Shown here piece by piece: positions 1-8,125 of a stretch of DNA of 37,251 nt. Origin of the DNA: an uncultured Candidatus Saccharibacteria bacterium. GTDB lineage: Bacteria; Patescibacteriota; Saccharimonadia; Saccharimonadales; Saccharimonadaceae. Position 1 is the stretch's first letter, and every line of letters begins with the position of its first letter. The notes beneath the pieces are model-generated. The model saw only the letters and a program-made list of their open reading frames with translations, did not search any database and was not told the origin of the DNA. A program made the position numbers and the translations under genes. The stretch is from contig CAMJSX010000008.1 in NCBI GenBank assembly GCA_946408595.1, positions 1 through 37,251 of the forward strand, given 5' to 3'.

Positions 1-63
1 CTTTCGCGTGGTCGCGGCGGATCGCATTGTATGAGTATGGCATTAGTCCGGGAGGAAAAATAA
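1..63 (+). CDS. arcA: Arginine deiminase, C-terminal end (partial)
   Basis: Only the last 20 codons are in the window. Frame 1 reads LSRGRGG-SHCM-SMALVREEK and then stops at TAA 61-63. The RGRGG-x-HCM signature is the C-terminal active-site segment of arginine deiminase, and its Cys (codon 10 here) is the catalytic nucleophile that attacks the arginine guanidinium to give citrulline and ammonia. The enzyme is cytoplasmic. The next gene, 61 nt downstream with no terminator between, encodes a YfcC-type antiporter, the usual partner that swaps ornithine for arginine, so the two probably form an arc operon. The call rests on a short but very diagnostic motif. The start and the rest of the enzyme lie upstream of the window. 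Confidence 0.85.
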   Translation, partial: LSRGRGGSHCMSMALVREEK

Positions 64-124
64 AAGAAGGAGGAGCAAGCTGAAATTAGACACTTTAAAA
101 TTATTAACTTAAAAGGAAAAGGAA

Positions 125-1846
125 ATGTTTAGAAAGAAAAATCGTAGCAAGAAACGCAGTCGAGCAATGCTTTCGGCATACTCGATCATTATGATTTTGA
201 TTATTTTGCTTGGTATTTTGTCACACGCATTACCAAAAGCAAAATATACACCAATAATTCCTGAAGAAGAAACGACTGGTGTAGAAGTTGAAGATAGCGC
301 AGAGCTATTGGAAGAAGGCGACTCAGCCGAACCAGTAGTAGGCGAAAGAGCTGTTCCTAGCGAAGTTTCTTCAGAAGCCGAAAGTGAACTCACGGTAGGC
401 GCCACTGAAGAAGAAGCTACTAGTGGCGGCGCAATCATGGAATCTACCGAAACCACTGACGTAAAGGAAACGTATGATTCCAAAGAAGCCTGTGAAGAAG
501 AATACGGCGAAGACGGCTGTGTTATCGTAGACGGCTCCGGCGTAATCGGCGCAGAACTTTATCAAATATTGATTTCACCAATTCTTGGCTTTGCTGATGC
601 AATCGACGTGTCAATCTTCATCATGATGCTCGGTGGGTTGCTCGCAGTCGTAGCTCGCACCAAAGCTCTTGAAACTGGGATTAGAATTCTCGTGCAAAAA
701 CTACATGGTAAAGAATATCTCTTGATACTTCTTCTCATGTTTATTTTCTCGGTACTTGGTACAACTTACGGCTTCCTCGAAGAAAGCGTAGGCTTCTACG
801 TACTTATCGCCGCGACGATGTTCGCAGCAGGTATGGACCCACTCGTGGGTGTAGCCACCATCCTTCTCGGTGCCGGTTCTGGTGTACTTGGTTCCACCAT
901 CAACCCATTTGCTACTGGCGTAGCCTTGTCAGCAATGAAGGACGCCGGGATTGAATACAACCAAGGTACTATTATCTTGATTGCCGTTGTTTTGTGGTTG
1001 ACCACGCTTGCAATTTCTGCCTTCTTCGTAGTGAAGTATGCTAAGAAAGTGCAACGTGATAAAGGTTCTACCTTCTTGTCACTTCGTGAACAAGCAGCAG
1101 CTGAAAAAGCTTATGGTAAGTATCTCAAATCACAAGACGAAAGCGATAAATTATCTGGTAAGCAAATCGCTACTCTCATTATCTTCGGAATCACCTTCCT
1201 AGTAATGATTGTCGGGTTCATCCCATGGGGCGAATTTGGTATCACCTTCTTTGATTCATGGACTGGCTGGCTCACGGGTTCATCACTCGGTAACTGGTGG
1301 TTCTACGAAGCAGCACTTTGGTTCTTACTATGCGCAATCCTCATTTCTATTGTCAACCGCCAAGGCGAACATGGTTTTGTGGATGCCTTCGTAGATGGTG
1401 CTGACGATATGATCGGTGTTATCCTGGTCATTGCAGTAGCACGCGGTGCATCAGTCTTGATGTCTCAAACCGTACTCGATAATTATATTATCTACAATGC
1501 TTCAAACTTCTTGGCAACCTTGCCAGAAATGGCCTTCGTGCCACTAAACTACATCTTGCATGTGGTCTTGTCAATCTTGGTGCCATCATCATCTGGTCTC
1601 GCCACGCTATCGACGCCAATTACCGCGCCGGTGGCCGCCAACCTTGGTTACAGCACCGATGTAGCAGCAATGACAATCGTTGCAGCAAACGGCTTAGTCA
1701 ACTTGATTACACCAACTTGTGGTGCCATCATGGGTGGCCTTGCCCTTGCGAAAGTTGATTACGCTACTTGGTTTAAGTGGGGTATTCGCGTAGTAGCATG
1801 TATTGCGATAGTCAATATCGTAGTCCTCTGCTTGTTCTCATTGTAG
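125..1846 (+). CDS. arcD: YfcC-family arginine:ornithine antiporter (ArcD-like)
   Basis: This 573-residue polytopic membrane protein belongs to the YfcC / C4-dicarboxylate anaerobic carrier family (PF03606 type). An N-terminal membrane segment spans about residues 17-36. The transporter body begins near residue 140 with family-like segments such as GTTYGFLEESVGFY and GAGSGVLGSTINPFATG, and ends with the VPSSSGLATLSTP and LITPTCGAIMGGLA segments. A purine-rich Shine-Dalgarno (AAAGGA, 112-117) sits 7 nt before the ATG. Because it follows the arcA end directly, arginine:ornithine exchange is the likely activity, feeding the deiminase pathway for ATP. Odd feature: residues about 40-135 are an acidic low-complexity insert (Glu/Asp/Ser/Thr rich, with a Cys pair C-x8-C) between the first span and the rest, longer than I expect for the family. 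A dicarboxylate or peptide substrate cannot be excluded. Confidence 0.8.
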   Translation: MFRKKNRSKKRSRAMLSAYSIIMILIILLGILSHALPKAKYTPIIPEEETTGVEVEDSAELLEEGDSAEPVVGERAVPSEVSSEAESELTVGATEEEATSGGAIMESTETTDVKETYDSKEACEEEYGEDGCVIVDGSGVIGAELYQILISPILGFADAIDVSIFIMMLGGLLAVVARTKALETGIRILVQKLHGKEYLLILLLMFIFSVLGTTYGFLEESVGFYVLIAATMFAAGMDPLVGVATILLGAGSGVLGSTINPFATGVALSAMKDAGIEYNQGTIILIAVVLWLTTLAISAFFVVKYAKKVQRDKGSTFLSLREQAAAEKAYGKYLKSQDESDKLSGKQIATLIIFGITFLVMIVGFIPWGEFGITFFDSWTGWLTGSSLGNWWFYEAALWFLLCAILISIVNRQGEHGFVDAFVDGADDMIGVILVIAVARGASVLMSQTVLDNYIIYNASNFLATLPEMAFVPLNYILHVVLSILVPSSSGLATLSTPITAPVAANLGYSTDVAAMTIVAANGLVNLITPTCGAIMGGLALAKVDYATWFKWGIRVVACIAIVNIVVLCLFSL

Positions 1847-1852
1847 AACTAG

Positions 1853-1880
1853 AAAAAATAGCCCTTCGGGGCTATTTTTT
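1853..1880 (+). terminator. Intrinsic terminator after the arcD-like gene
   Basis: This is a perfect hairpin. AAAAAATAGCCC (1853-1864) pairs with GGGCTATTTTTT (1869-1880) around a UUCG tetraloop. The A-tract and T-tract make it usable in both directions. It ends 4 nt before the gpmI -10 box, so it cleanly separates the arc operon from gpmI. Confidence 0.93.
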
Positions 1881-1881
1881 G

Positions 1882-1890
1882 TGCTATAAT
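1882..1890 (+). promoter_or_regulatory. gpmI extended -10 promoter, leaderless start
   Basis: TGC-TATAAT (extended -10, hexamer 1885-1890) is followed by exactly 6 nt and then the gpmI ATG at 1897. With the usual -10 to start-site distance, transcription would begin on or next to the A of the ATG. No Shine-Dalgarno is present. Confidence 0.75.
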
Positions 1891-1896
1891 AAGCTT

Positions 1897-3513
1897 ATGG
1901 AAAAATTATCGTATGATGGGCCGATAGTTTTAGCTATCTTAGATGGCGTGGGGCTCGCGCCAGATGCACCCGGCAATGCAGTGAGTAAAGCTCGCACGAC
2001 ATTTTTGGGTGAAGCTACTAGAAAATATTTACACGTAGCACTTGACGCTTCGGGTGAAGCAGTCGGTTTAATCCCCGGCCAAATGGGTAATTCCGAAGTC
2101 GGACACAACACCATGGGCGCCGGTAGAGCAATCAAACAAGACATTGCTAGAGTAAATGAAGCCTTCGCTTCTGGTGAAGTCTTCGAATCAGATGCTTGGA
2201 AAGGAGCAATCAAACGAGCCCTTGATAGCGACACCTTGCATTTTGCTGGTATTTTTTCCGATGGTGGCGTTCATAGCCACATATCCCATCTTGAACAAAT
2301 GATTGAAAGAGCCTGTCGTGAAGGAGTCCGCAGAATTCGTGTTCATGCAGTTTTAGACGGACGCGATACTCCCCCACAATCTGAGCCAAAGTATATTCGA
2401 AGGTTTGAAGAATTTGTTAGAAAATTCCCAGATGTAGACATCAAAATTGCCGACGGTGGCGGCAGAATGGTTTTTGTTGCCGATCGTTACGAAAATGACT
2501 GGAACGTGGTGAAAAAAGGTTGGGATGCCATGGTAAATGGCGAAGCCGACTATTATTTCAAAACCCCAGAAGAGGCAATTACAATTTTAAGAAGAATTAA
2601 CCCTAGTGTACAAGATCAAGATTTGCCACCATTTGTCATAGTGGATGAAAACGATATTCCAGTTGGTAAAATTGAAAAAGGTGACGCATTTATCTATTTC
2701 GATTTCAGAAAAGATCGTGCTATTGAAATTGCGCAAGCCTTTACTTATTGGGACTTTCCATATTTTGATCGTGGGAATTATCAACCGACCGATGTATTCT
2801 TCGCTGGTATGACGGAGTATAATTCGGACACGCATGTACCAGAGAATCGTTTAGTTGAACCAATTAAATTCGATGATACCTTGCATCAATTCTTGGGCGA
2901 GCGAGGCATTCCACAACTAGCAGTTAGCGAAACCGTAAAATTCGGCCATGTAACTTATTATTTTGACGGTAATAGTTACGAAAAACAACCAAACGAAGAA
3001 TTTATCGAGATTGATTCTTATAAGGATCATCCGGCCGCCAGACCATGGATGAAATCAGCAGATATTGCAGACGCCGTGATAGAAAACCTAGATAATTATA
3101 AGTTTATAAGATTAAACTTCCCAAATGGTGATATTGTGGGGCACACAGCAGATATCAATGCCACCATCATAGGTATGGAAGCAGTTGATTTGAGTTTGGC
3201 CCGAATCGCCAAAAAAGTTGATGAACTCGGTGGAGCCTTAATTATCGTAGCCGACCATGGAAATGCGGAAGAATTGTTAGACGAAAATGGCAAGCCAAAA
3301 ACTGCACATAGTTTGAACAAAGTTCCGTGCATTATTTATGACAACACGAAAAACCAATCAATCTACAAGCCAGCATCAATCAGCGAACCAGGACTAGCTA
3401 ACCTTGCAGCGACTATTGCAACAATGCTAGGACAAGATGATTACCCAGCTAGCTGGGCTAAACCATTAATTACCACAGACCACGTCATTAGCGTGAACCC
3501 AACCCTCAACTGA
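1897..3513 (+). CDS. gpmI: 2,3-bisphosphoglycerate-independent phosphoglycerate mutase
   Basis: This 538-residue cytoplasmic glycolytic enzyme interconverts 3- and 2-phosphoglycerate using two Mn2+ ions. Family motifs are all present: the N-terminal metal Asp in LAILDGVG (Asp16), the phosphoryl-accepting Ser66 in MGNSEVGHN, DGRDTPP, the C-terminal metal motifs NGDIVGHTAD and ADHGNAE, and TAHSLNKVP. The frame is open for 40 codons upstream, but the ATG at 1897 is chosen because it begins the conserved region and lies 6 nt after a TATAAT box. The first frame residues would overlap the arcD end and terminator. Its last 48 bp overlap galU on the opposite strand, so the tail after the conserved PGLANLAAT segment is antisense to the GalU C terminus. 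Confidence 0.95.
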   Translation: MEKLSYDGPIVLAILDGVGLAPDAPGNAVSKARTTFLGEATRKYLHVALDASGEAVGLIPGQMGNSEVGHNTMGAGRAIKQDIARVNEAFASGEVFESDAWKGAIKRALDSDTLHFAGIFSDGGVHSHISHLEQMIERACREGVRRIRVHAVLDGRDTPPQSEPKYIRRFEEFVRKFPDVDIKIADGGGRMVFVADRYENDWNVVKKGWDAMVNGEADYYFKTPEEAITILRRINPSVQDQDLPPFVIVDENDIPVGKIEKGDAFIYFDFRKDRAIEIAQAFTYWDFPYFDRGNYQPTDVFFAGMTEYNSDTHVPENRLVEPIKFDDTLHQFLGERGIPQLAVSETVKFGHVTYYFDGNSYEKQPNEEFIEIDSYKDHPAARPWMKSADIADAVIENLDNYKFIRLNFPNGDIVGHTADINATIIGMEAVDLSLARIAKKVDELGGALIIVADHGNAEELLDENGKPKTAHSLNKVPCIIYDNTKNQSIYKPASISEPGLANLAATIATMLGQDDYPASWAKPLITTDHVISVNPTLN

Positions 3514-4296
3514 ACCACCATCTAAGTATTCGCCAGTAGTAGGAGCGACACGCACGGTCCCGCCTTTTTCAACAAAAGTTGCAAGTGGGTCGGTAGCCAT
3601 ATATTCCTGATCGAGTGGACCAAAATCATGTGATTTAACATACTCAACCATTTCCTGGAGAAGTTTTGGTGACATGATGTATTTCGACACGTGAACAAGG
3701 TTCGAAGTGACGTCTTCTAGTTTTGGCTTCTCAACAATTTTTGTAAGTTTGCCATCCTTAACATCAATCATGCCATATTTTACAACTTCTTCTTTTTTCA
3801 CCTCAACACCTAGAATTGCAGATTCTTCAGGACTCTTCACCGCTTTCAAAAGTGATTCGGCAGCCGACTCTCCGTCTGGATTCCAAATAAAATCATCACC
3901 AAAGAAAACGAAGACTGGTTCGTCAATCTTATATTCCTCGACTACCATTGCAACTGGCACAGCAGTACCATATTTAGATGATGGATCTTGTGAAACATAA
4001 TGAACTCTCACGTCATCAGGAAGAGTCTTGGCTTTTTCCAACTTATCTTCCTTACCACGATCAATAAGATATTGATTGAGTGCGAGGTTGTCTTTATAAA
4101 ACTCGCGAACCTGGCAAGGCTCAACATTTGAAATCACAAAATAAATATCCTTTACGCCAGCCTTAACTAGTTCTTGGACTGAGTAATCTACTAGAGGGCG
4201 ATTGCCAACTGGGAGCATAGATTTTTCAATAATTTTAGTGATTGGTAGTCGCCTAGTGCCCCAACCTGCGACTGGAATAATAGCTTTCGTAATCAT
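3466..4296 (-). CDS. galU: UTP-glucose-1-phosphate uridylyltransferase (GalU-like)
   Basis: This 276-residue sugar nucleotidyltransferase would form UDP-glucose from UTP and glucose-1-phosphate. The N-terminal nucleotide-binding signature is a GalU variant: PVAGWGTRRLP, followed by KSMLPVGNRPLVDY. FFGDDFIW carries the metal Asp pair, LGVEVKKEEVVKYGMID and IVEKP follow, and a GEYLDGGSVEGWV segment lies near the C terminus. The start is set at MITKAIIPV because a minus-strand TATAAT (4311-4306) lies 9 nt before that ATG, implying an almost leaderless mRNA. The 7 extra upstream codons would overlap this promoter. Length is a little short of typical GalU (about 290-300). Another hexose-1-phosphate specificity is possible. 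The 3' end overlaps gpmI by 48 bp. Confidence 0.87.
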   Translation of the reverse strand: MITKAIIPVAGWGTRRLPITKIIEKSMLPVGNRPLVDYSVQELVKAGVKDIYFVISNVEPCQVREFYKDNLALNQYLIDRGKEDKLEKAKTLPDDVRVHYVSQDPSSKYGTAVPVAMVVEEYKIDEPVFVFFGDDFIWNPDGESAAESLLKAVKSPEESAILGVEVKKEEVVKYGMIDVKDGKLTKIVEKPKLEDVTSNLVHVSKYIMSPKLLQEMVEYVKSHDFGPLDQEYMATDPLATFVEKGGTVRVAPTTGEYLDGGSVEGWVHANDVVCGN

Positions 4297-4407
4297 AATA
4301 AAGTCATTATAACACAATTGTCTTTATATAATTTGCAAAAAGATTCCGCTTATGCTTTAATTTATAAAACGTTAGTGCTACAATGTCTTTAATAAAGCGA
4401 GGTAACC

Positions 4408-6114
4408 ATGTTAAAAATTAAAGGGCAAAAAAAAGATCCGTCAGTTCCGCCAATCAGCGTATCGGCATTATTTGATTTGTCGAGCATCCGTCACAAAAAA
4501 GACGTCGTCGTCAACCAAAAAGAGTTTGATTTTACGCGCCGTGAATTAAAGCACGACCGCAAAGTCCTAGCGAAAGCTTTTTTGGCTCTAGGCGTGAAAA
4601 AAGGTGACATTATTACTGTAGCAACCGGTCGGTCAATGTATGACAATATTTTGATTTTTCTTGCAGCGAACAGAATTGGTGCAATCGTCTCGTTTTTGGA
4701 CGAAAAAACACCACGTGATACCTTACTATTTTACCTCGACGAGTTTAAATCTCCACTCGCCATCACTTATAAATATAGTGACAGGAGAATTAAAGAATTG
4801 AAGCGTGACACCAAGTATGTTAAAAACGTGATTAATCTTGATGGCGCTTTAATTGACGAGGGTAATGTGGACGAAACCCAGACTGAGGTGATTGAAATGT
4901 CAGTGCTTGATCATATGTGGGTAAGAAAGCAAACTGTGCGCAAAATTGCCGAAGGGTATCATGGTCTAGTGCCAAGGCATACTTTTGCCAGCAATCGTGA
5001 AGCTTTGATTTCATTTACTTCCGGTTCAACCTCCGGACCAAAGCCAATGGTCTTTACCAACAAAAACCTTATCGCTTCAGCCATTTATTCCAAAGTAGCC
5101 TCCGACGTCAAAATGTGGGATAAAGAATTACACAGTTGGATGAGCTATGTGAAATTTGATTGTCCATACGGTTTGGTAGTTTCGGTGCTTGCCCCAATTT
5201 GTGGTGGTGGCGAGGTGGTTCTAACGCCAGACATTAATGATAATAACCTAGATTATTATATTGGCAAGAATCCAAATACAATATTTGGCATTCCACCACT
5301 GCTTGAAGCCATGCCAACTTTGAAAAAGAGCACAGATATTTCCGAGCTCAAAATGTTTGCCTCGGGTGGTGAACGTCTAGAGAAAAATGCCTCGCTCGCA
5401 GCACTAAAATTCTTCAAATCGCGTGGTGTTGATGTGAAAATCAGCAACGGCTATGGCGTCGGTGAAGCACTAGGTCTCATTTCAACGGCCGTAGGGAATC
5501 GAGCCTATAACCCTGACTCCGTTGGACAAATCCCAGCCGGCGTGCACGTAGCAGTTCTAGATGCTGAAACTGGCGAGGAGCTTGGTTTTGGAAAAACCGG
5601 CATCCTGTATGCCACCGGCAAGCATATTTTGAATCGCTATTATAATCGTCCAGAACTAAATGATGAAAAGATTTTAAAGATACGAGGGAAGAAGTATATT
5701 AAAACTGGTGACCTAGCCTATGTCTCAGAAACTGGTTTTATCACACTGGTTGGTCGCGCCACGTTCTTTATTAATAATCTTCCAGCAAAGATTTATTATG
5801 AAGTGGTGCGTGCGGCGATTGCCAAATCTGAGTTGGTGAAAAAATGCTATGTCGTCAAAGGCCCGGATAAAAAACTCAAACTTGCTTCCTATGCCTTTAT
5901 TGTGCTAAATGATGGCGTGCCAAAAAACAATCAAACTCGTCGCGAAATTGTAAAGAAGTCGACAGAACCATTCAACCTAGGTAAAAGACGGATTACATTG
6001 AAATCTTATGAAATTCCACGAAAAGTAGTATTCCTAGATGATCTTCCATTAACGCGTGCCAACAAAACCGATTTTAGAAAACTTGAAAAAATGGCCAAGG
6101 AGATGGGGGAATAG
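4408..6114 (+). CDS. AMP-binding (ANL superfamily) acyl/aryl adenylating enzyme
   Basis: This 568-residue cytoplasmic adenylate-forming enzyme activates a carboxylic acid with ATP and then usually transfers it to a thiol. The A3 phosphate loop is SFTSGSTSGPKPM near residue 200. Later motifs are NGYGVGEALGLIS, the GTG-like GKTGILYATG, YIKTGDLAY (Asp of motif A7), and LPLTRANKTDFRKL, which places the C-terminal catalytic Lys of motif A10. The substrate cannot be told from sequence. An acyl-CoA synthetase or a ligase loading a carrier is possible, although no carrier gene is nearby. The start is supported by a GCGAGG Shine-Dalgarno and a -10 TACAAT (4379-4384), so this is one of the leadered genes. 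The role is of interest because Saccharibacteria lack fatty-acid synthesis. Confidence 0.8.
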   Translation: MLKIKGQKKDPSVPPISVSALFDLSSIRHKKDVVVNQKEFDFTRRELKHDRKVLAKAFLALGVKKGDIITVATGRSMYDNILIFLAANRIGAIVSFLDEKTPRDTLLFYLDEFKSPLAITYKYSDRRIKELKRDTKYVKNVINLDGALIDEGNVDETQTEVIEMSVLDHMWVRKQTVRKIAEGYHGLVPRHTFASNREALISFTSGSTSGPKPMVFTNKNLIASAIYSKVASDVKMWDKELHSWMSYVKFDCPYGLVVSVLAPICGGGEVVLTPDINDNNLDYYIGKNPNTIFGIPPLLEAMPTLKKSTDISELKMFASGGERLEKNASLAALKFFKSRGVDVKISNGYGVGEALGLISTAVGNRAYNPDSVGQIPAGVHVAVLDAETGEELGFGKTGILYATGKHILNRYYNRPELNDEKILKIRGKKYIKTGDLAYVSETGFITLVGRATFFINNLPAKIYYEVVRAAIAKSELVKKCYVVKGPDKKLKLASYAFIVLNDGVPKNNQTRREIVKKSTEPFNLGKRRITLKSYEIPRKVVFLDDLPLTRANKTDFRKLEKMAKEMGE

Positions 6115-6124
6115 TTCTAAACTA

Positions 6125-6153
6125 TTGACTTTCTAGTCATTGATAGTTACAAT
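6125..6153 (+). promoter_or_regulatory. Promoter of the first FISUMP gene
   Basis: TTGACT (6125-6130), a 17-nt spacer and TACAAT (6148-6153) form a near-consensus promoter. The gap to the ATG at 6163 is 9 nt with no Shine-Dalgarno, so the mRNA would start within about 2-3 nt of the start codon. Confidence 0.7.
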
Positions 6154-6162
6154 ACAATTATT

Positions 6163-7806
6163 ATGGTCATGCATAAAAAACGTATATTTGGGATGTCCTT
6201 AACATCCTTTTTGTTATTTCTAACTTTTCTTTCTGGTCTAGCCTTAAGTACTCCTCGAGCTATGGCAACTCCTGCACTTGCTCCTGCTACAGACATTGTA
6301 GACGTCATTAATATCAACGTTCCCGTCTCCTGTTCTATGTCCGCCACTGGTAATACCTCACATAATGCTACTGTCCAGAATGGTGCTACAGTCAGTGATA
6401 TCGGAACCACTAACATTAAAGTCATATGTAATGATAACTCAGGCTATGCTATCTATGCCATAGGCTATACTGATGATACCTATGGTAAAACAGTACTCAC
6501 TAGTTCAACTCTCGGTTCTACTCACGATATCATTACATCATCTACTGTTACTACTGGTACCTCATCCTGGGCTATGAAACTAACAGCTACATCAGGAACC
6601 TATGCTCCTACTATTGTTACTGACTATGCATCCTATCATGCAGTACCAGCAGAATATACTAAAGTAGCTTATCTTACTTCTTCTACTGATACTGGCACTA
6701 ATGCTACTGGTTCTAATCTCACTACTACCTATAGAACTTACATCTCCCAAACTCAGCCTGCAGGAACCTATGTAGGACAAGTGAAATATACTTTAGTCCA
6801 TCCACATACTGCCCTTGCTCCAGTAGTCTGCCATCCAGAAGGTACTACCATTGCTACTATTTCTTGTATGCAAGATGTCAGTTCATCTAACGTAACTACT
6901 ATTCTAGCCTCCATGACTGAAGGTCAACAATACACCTTAGCAGATTCTCGTGATAGTAAAGAATACAAAGTTGCAAAACTAAGAGACGGTAACCTTTGGA
7001 TGACCCAGAACCTAGACCATGACATTGTCTCTACTTCTGGCTTCTATACTAACGAAAACACTGACATTGGTTACAACACCACTACTGGCGAATATGACAC
7101 TGCTACTTGGACACCAAGCACTGCTACCTATACTTCTTCCAATCATACCTGGAACTATTCAGATTATACTCCGGAGTCCTATGATCCAGGCGACCTCTAT
7201 TGGAATGGTACAAAAAGTGACTGGAACGACTGGGAAACCTACTATAATAGCTGTAACTGGAATGGTTCCACGCCAGTCTGTGACGAATCTCTTAACCCAA
7301 TCTCTACCTACACTTCATCCACTGGCATTCCACAATACCATCTAGGAAACTATTATAACTGGACTGCCGCACTCGCCATGAATGATAGCTCATCAGATCC
7401 TACTTCGAATTCATTAATATTCATAGAACAATCCATCTGCCCATCTGGTTGGACTCTACCAAGAGCTGGTAGCGGCGACGATACCTTCTATGCTCTATTT
7501 AATGAATATGACTTTACTAATAGTAGTTACATAGACACAGACAATGATAACGCATATGATTTAGGCGAGGATGCTTTATGGACTAGCCCAATCTACTTCA
7601 CTGCTAGCGGTGGCTACGATGGTAGTGCGCTAATAGTCGGGTTTGAAGGTGGACTCTGGCCCACAGTTACCAGCGATTCACTTAGCGCAGCAAGCGTGTA
7701 CTTCTCCGTGGATGGTGAAAGCATCTCATCACTCTGGGGTACCGATCGTGGTTCCGGCGAACCTGTACGTTGTGTAGCTCGTCCGGTATCAGCTGATTAT
7801 TTGTAG
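6163..7806 (+). CDS. Secreted FISUMP-domain surface protein
   Basis: This 547-residue exported protein has a basic N terminus, a hydrophobic core at about residues 11-28 and a likely cleavage site near ARAMA-TP. Residues about 45-220 form a Thr/Ser-rich beta module. It runs from a VSCSM segment through VICNDNSGYAIYAIGY and a SSWAMKL segment, and ends in QPAGTYVGQVKYTLVHP. The same module occurs in the protein at 21625. Residues about 260-547 fit the FISUMP domain: EYKVAKLRDGNLWMTQNLD, YHLGNYYNWTAA, CPSGWTLPRAG and a terminal VRCVA. FISUMP proteins are extracellular and of unclear function, with a lectin-like fold suspected. The body uses ACT/GCT/TAT-type codons, while the last 200 bp look different in composition. 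An alternative ATG lies at 6169. Confidence 0.82.
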   Translation: MVMHKKRIFGMSLTSFLLFLTFLSGLALSTPRAMATPALAPATDIVDVININVPVSCSMSATGNTSHNATVQNGATVSDIGTTNIKVICNDNSGYAIYAIGYTDDTYGKTVLTSSTLGSTHDIITSSTVTTGTSSWAMKLTATSGTYAPTIVTDYASYHAVPAEYTKVAYLTSSTDTGTNATGSNLTTTYRTYISQTQPAGTYVGQVKYTLVHPHTALAPVVCHPEGTTIATISCMQDVSSSNVTTILASMTEGQQYTLADSRDSKEYKVAKLRDGNLWMTQNLDHDIVSTSGFYTNENTDIGYNTTTGEYDTATWTPSTATYTSSNHTWNYSDYTPESYDPGDLYWNGTKSDWNDWETYYNSCNWNGSTPVCDESLNPISTYTSSTGIPQYHLGNYYNWTAALAMNDSSSDPTSNSLIFIEQSICPSGWTLPRAGSGDDTFYALFNEYDFTNSSYIDTDNDNAYDLGEDALWTSPIYFTASGGYDGSALIVGFEGGLWPTVTSDSLSAASVYFSVDGESISSLWGTDRGSGEPVRCVARPVSADYL

Positions 7807-7874
7807 TCTGGTAGTGGCGGCTCTGGCTATATCGACGATGTTTAGTAGTCATATAGTCCTTCATTATGTTTACC

Positions 7875-7893
7875 ATCATCCCGCCTAGGCTTA
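7875..7893 (+). repeat. 3'-flanking repeat shared by both FISUMP genes (copy 1)
   Basis: The sequence atcatCccgcctaggctta lies 69 nt after the first FISUMP stop codon. The identical 19-mer with one change (T for C) occurs at 23599-23617, 34 nt after the second FISUMP gene. It contains the 8-bp palindrome GCCTAGGC. It may be a recombination or processing site, or a remnant of common ancestry. Confidence 0.7.
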
Positions 7894-7941
7894 TCCTAAA
7901 AACTCGTGTTTTAATCTCGTAATCAGATTCGGTTCCAAAAC

Positions 7942-8063
7942 AAAAAAGATTACCATTCGCATTGAATGGTAATCACTTCAATAACCAAGTAAGTTTCTAG
8001 AGCTTACTTCCTACCACCATTTTACAATGGTGGTAGGGTCCAGTCAAACTTTCCTCTAGTATA
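7942..8063 (-). ncRNA. Candidate minus-strand small RNA with three hairpins and terminator
   Basis: The 319-bp gap 7807-8125 has no plausible gene but holds three consecutive inverted repeats. They are 8036-8011 (11-bp stem, CTACCACCATT, 4-nt loop), 8009-7987 (7-bp stem AAGTAAG) and 7974-7948 (11-bp stem GATTACCATTC, 5-nt loop). Read on the minus strand, the last hairpin is followed at once by six Ts (7947-7942), a canonical intrinsic terminator. A minus-strand TATACT lies at 8063-8058, which would give a transcript of about 110 nt. No clear -35 is seen. The ACCATT/AATGGT core recurs in hairpins 1 and 3, so alternative pairing is possible. I do not recognise the RNA family. Confidence 0.45.
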
Positions 8064-8082
8064 TGTTATTATTTGTTTTCTG

Positions 8083-8091
8083 TGGTATAAT
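8083..8091 (+). promoter_or_regulatory. Extended -10 promoter of the tandem surface paralogues
   Basis: TGG-TATAAT (hexamer 8086-8091, preceded by TG for an extended TGTGN form) lies 34 nt before the ATG of the first paralogue. A GAAAGGA Shine-Dalgarno stands between them, so this is a conventional leadered promoter. Confidence 0.65.
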
Positions 8092-8125
8092 CTAACCATA
8101 AGCATTTTTTTGAAAGGAAAACAAA

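Noticed and set aside
7019-7345. Overlapping frames inside the FISUMP and giant protein genes
   Set aside because: These are low-complexity shadows of Thr/Ser-rich coding sequence with no start signals or family motifs.
7948-7974. Plus-strand terminator for the first FISUMP gene
   Set aside because: The hairpin has its A-tract on the left and no T-tract on the right, so it fits a terminator only on the minus strand. It was kept as part of the small RNA candidate.
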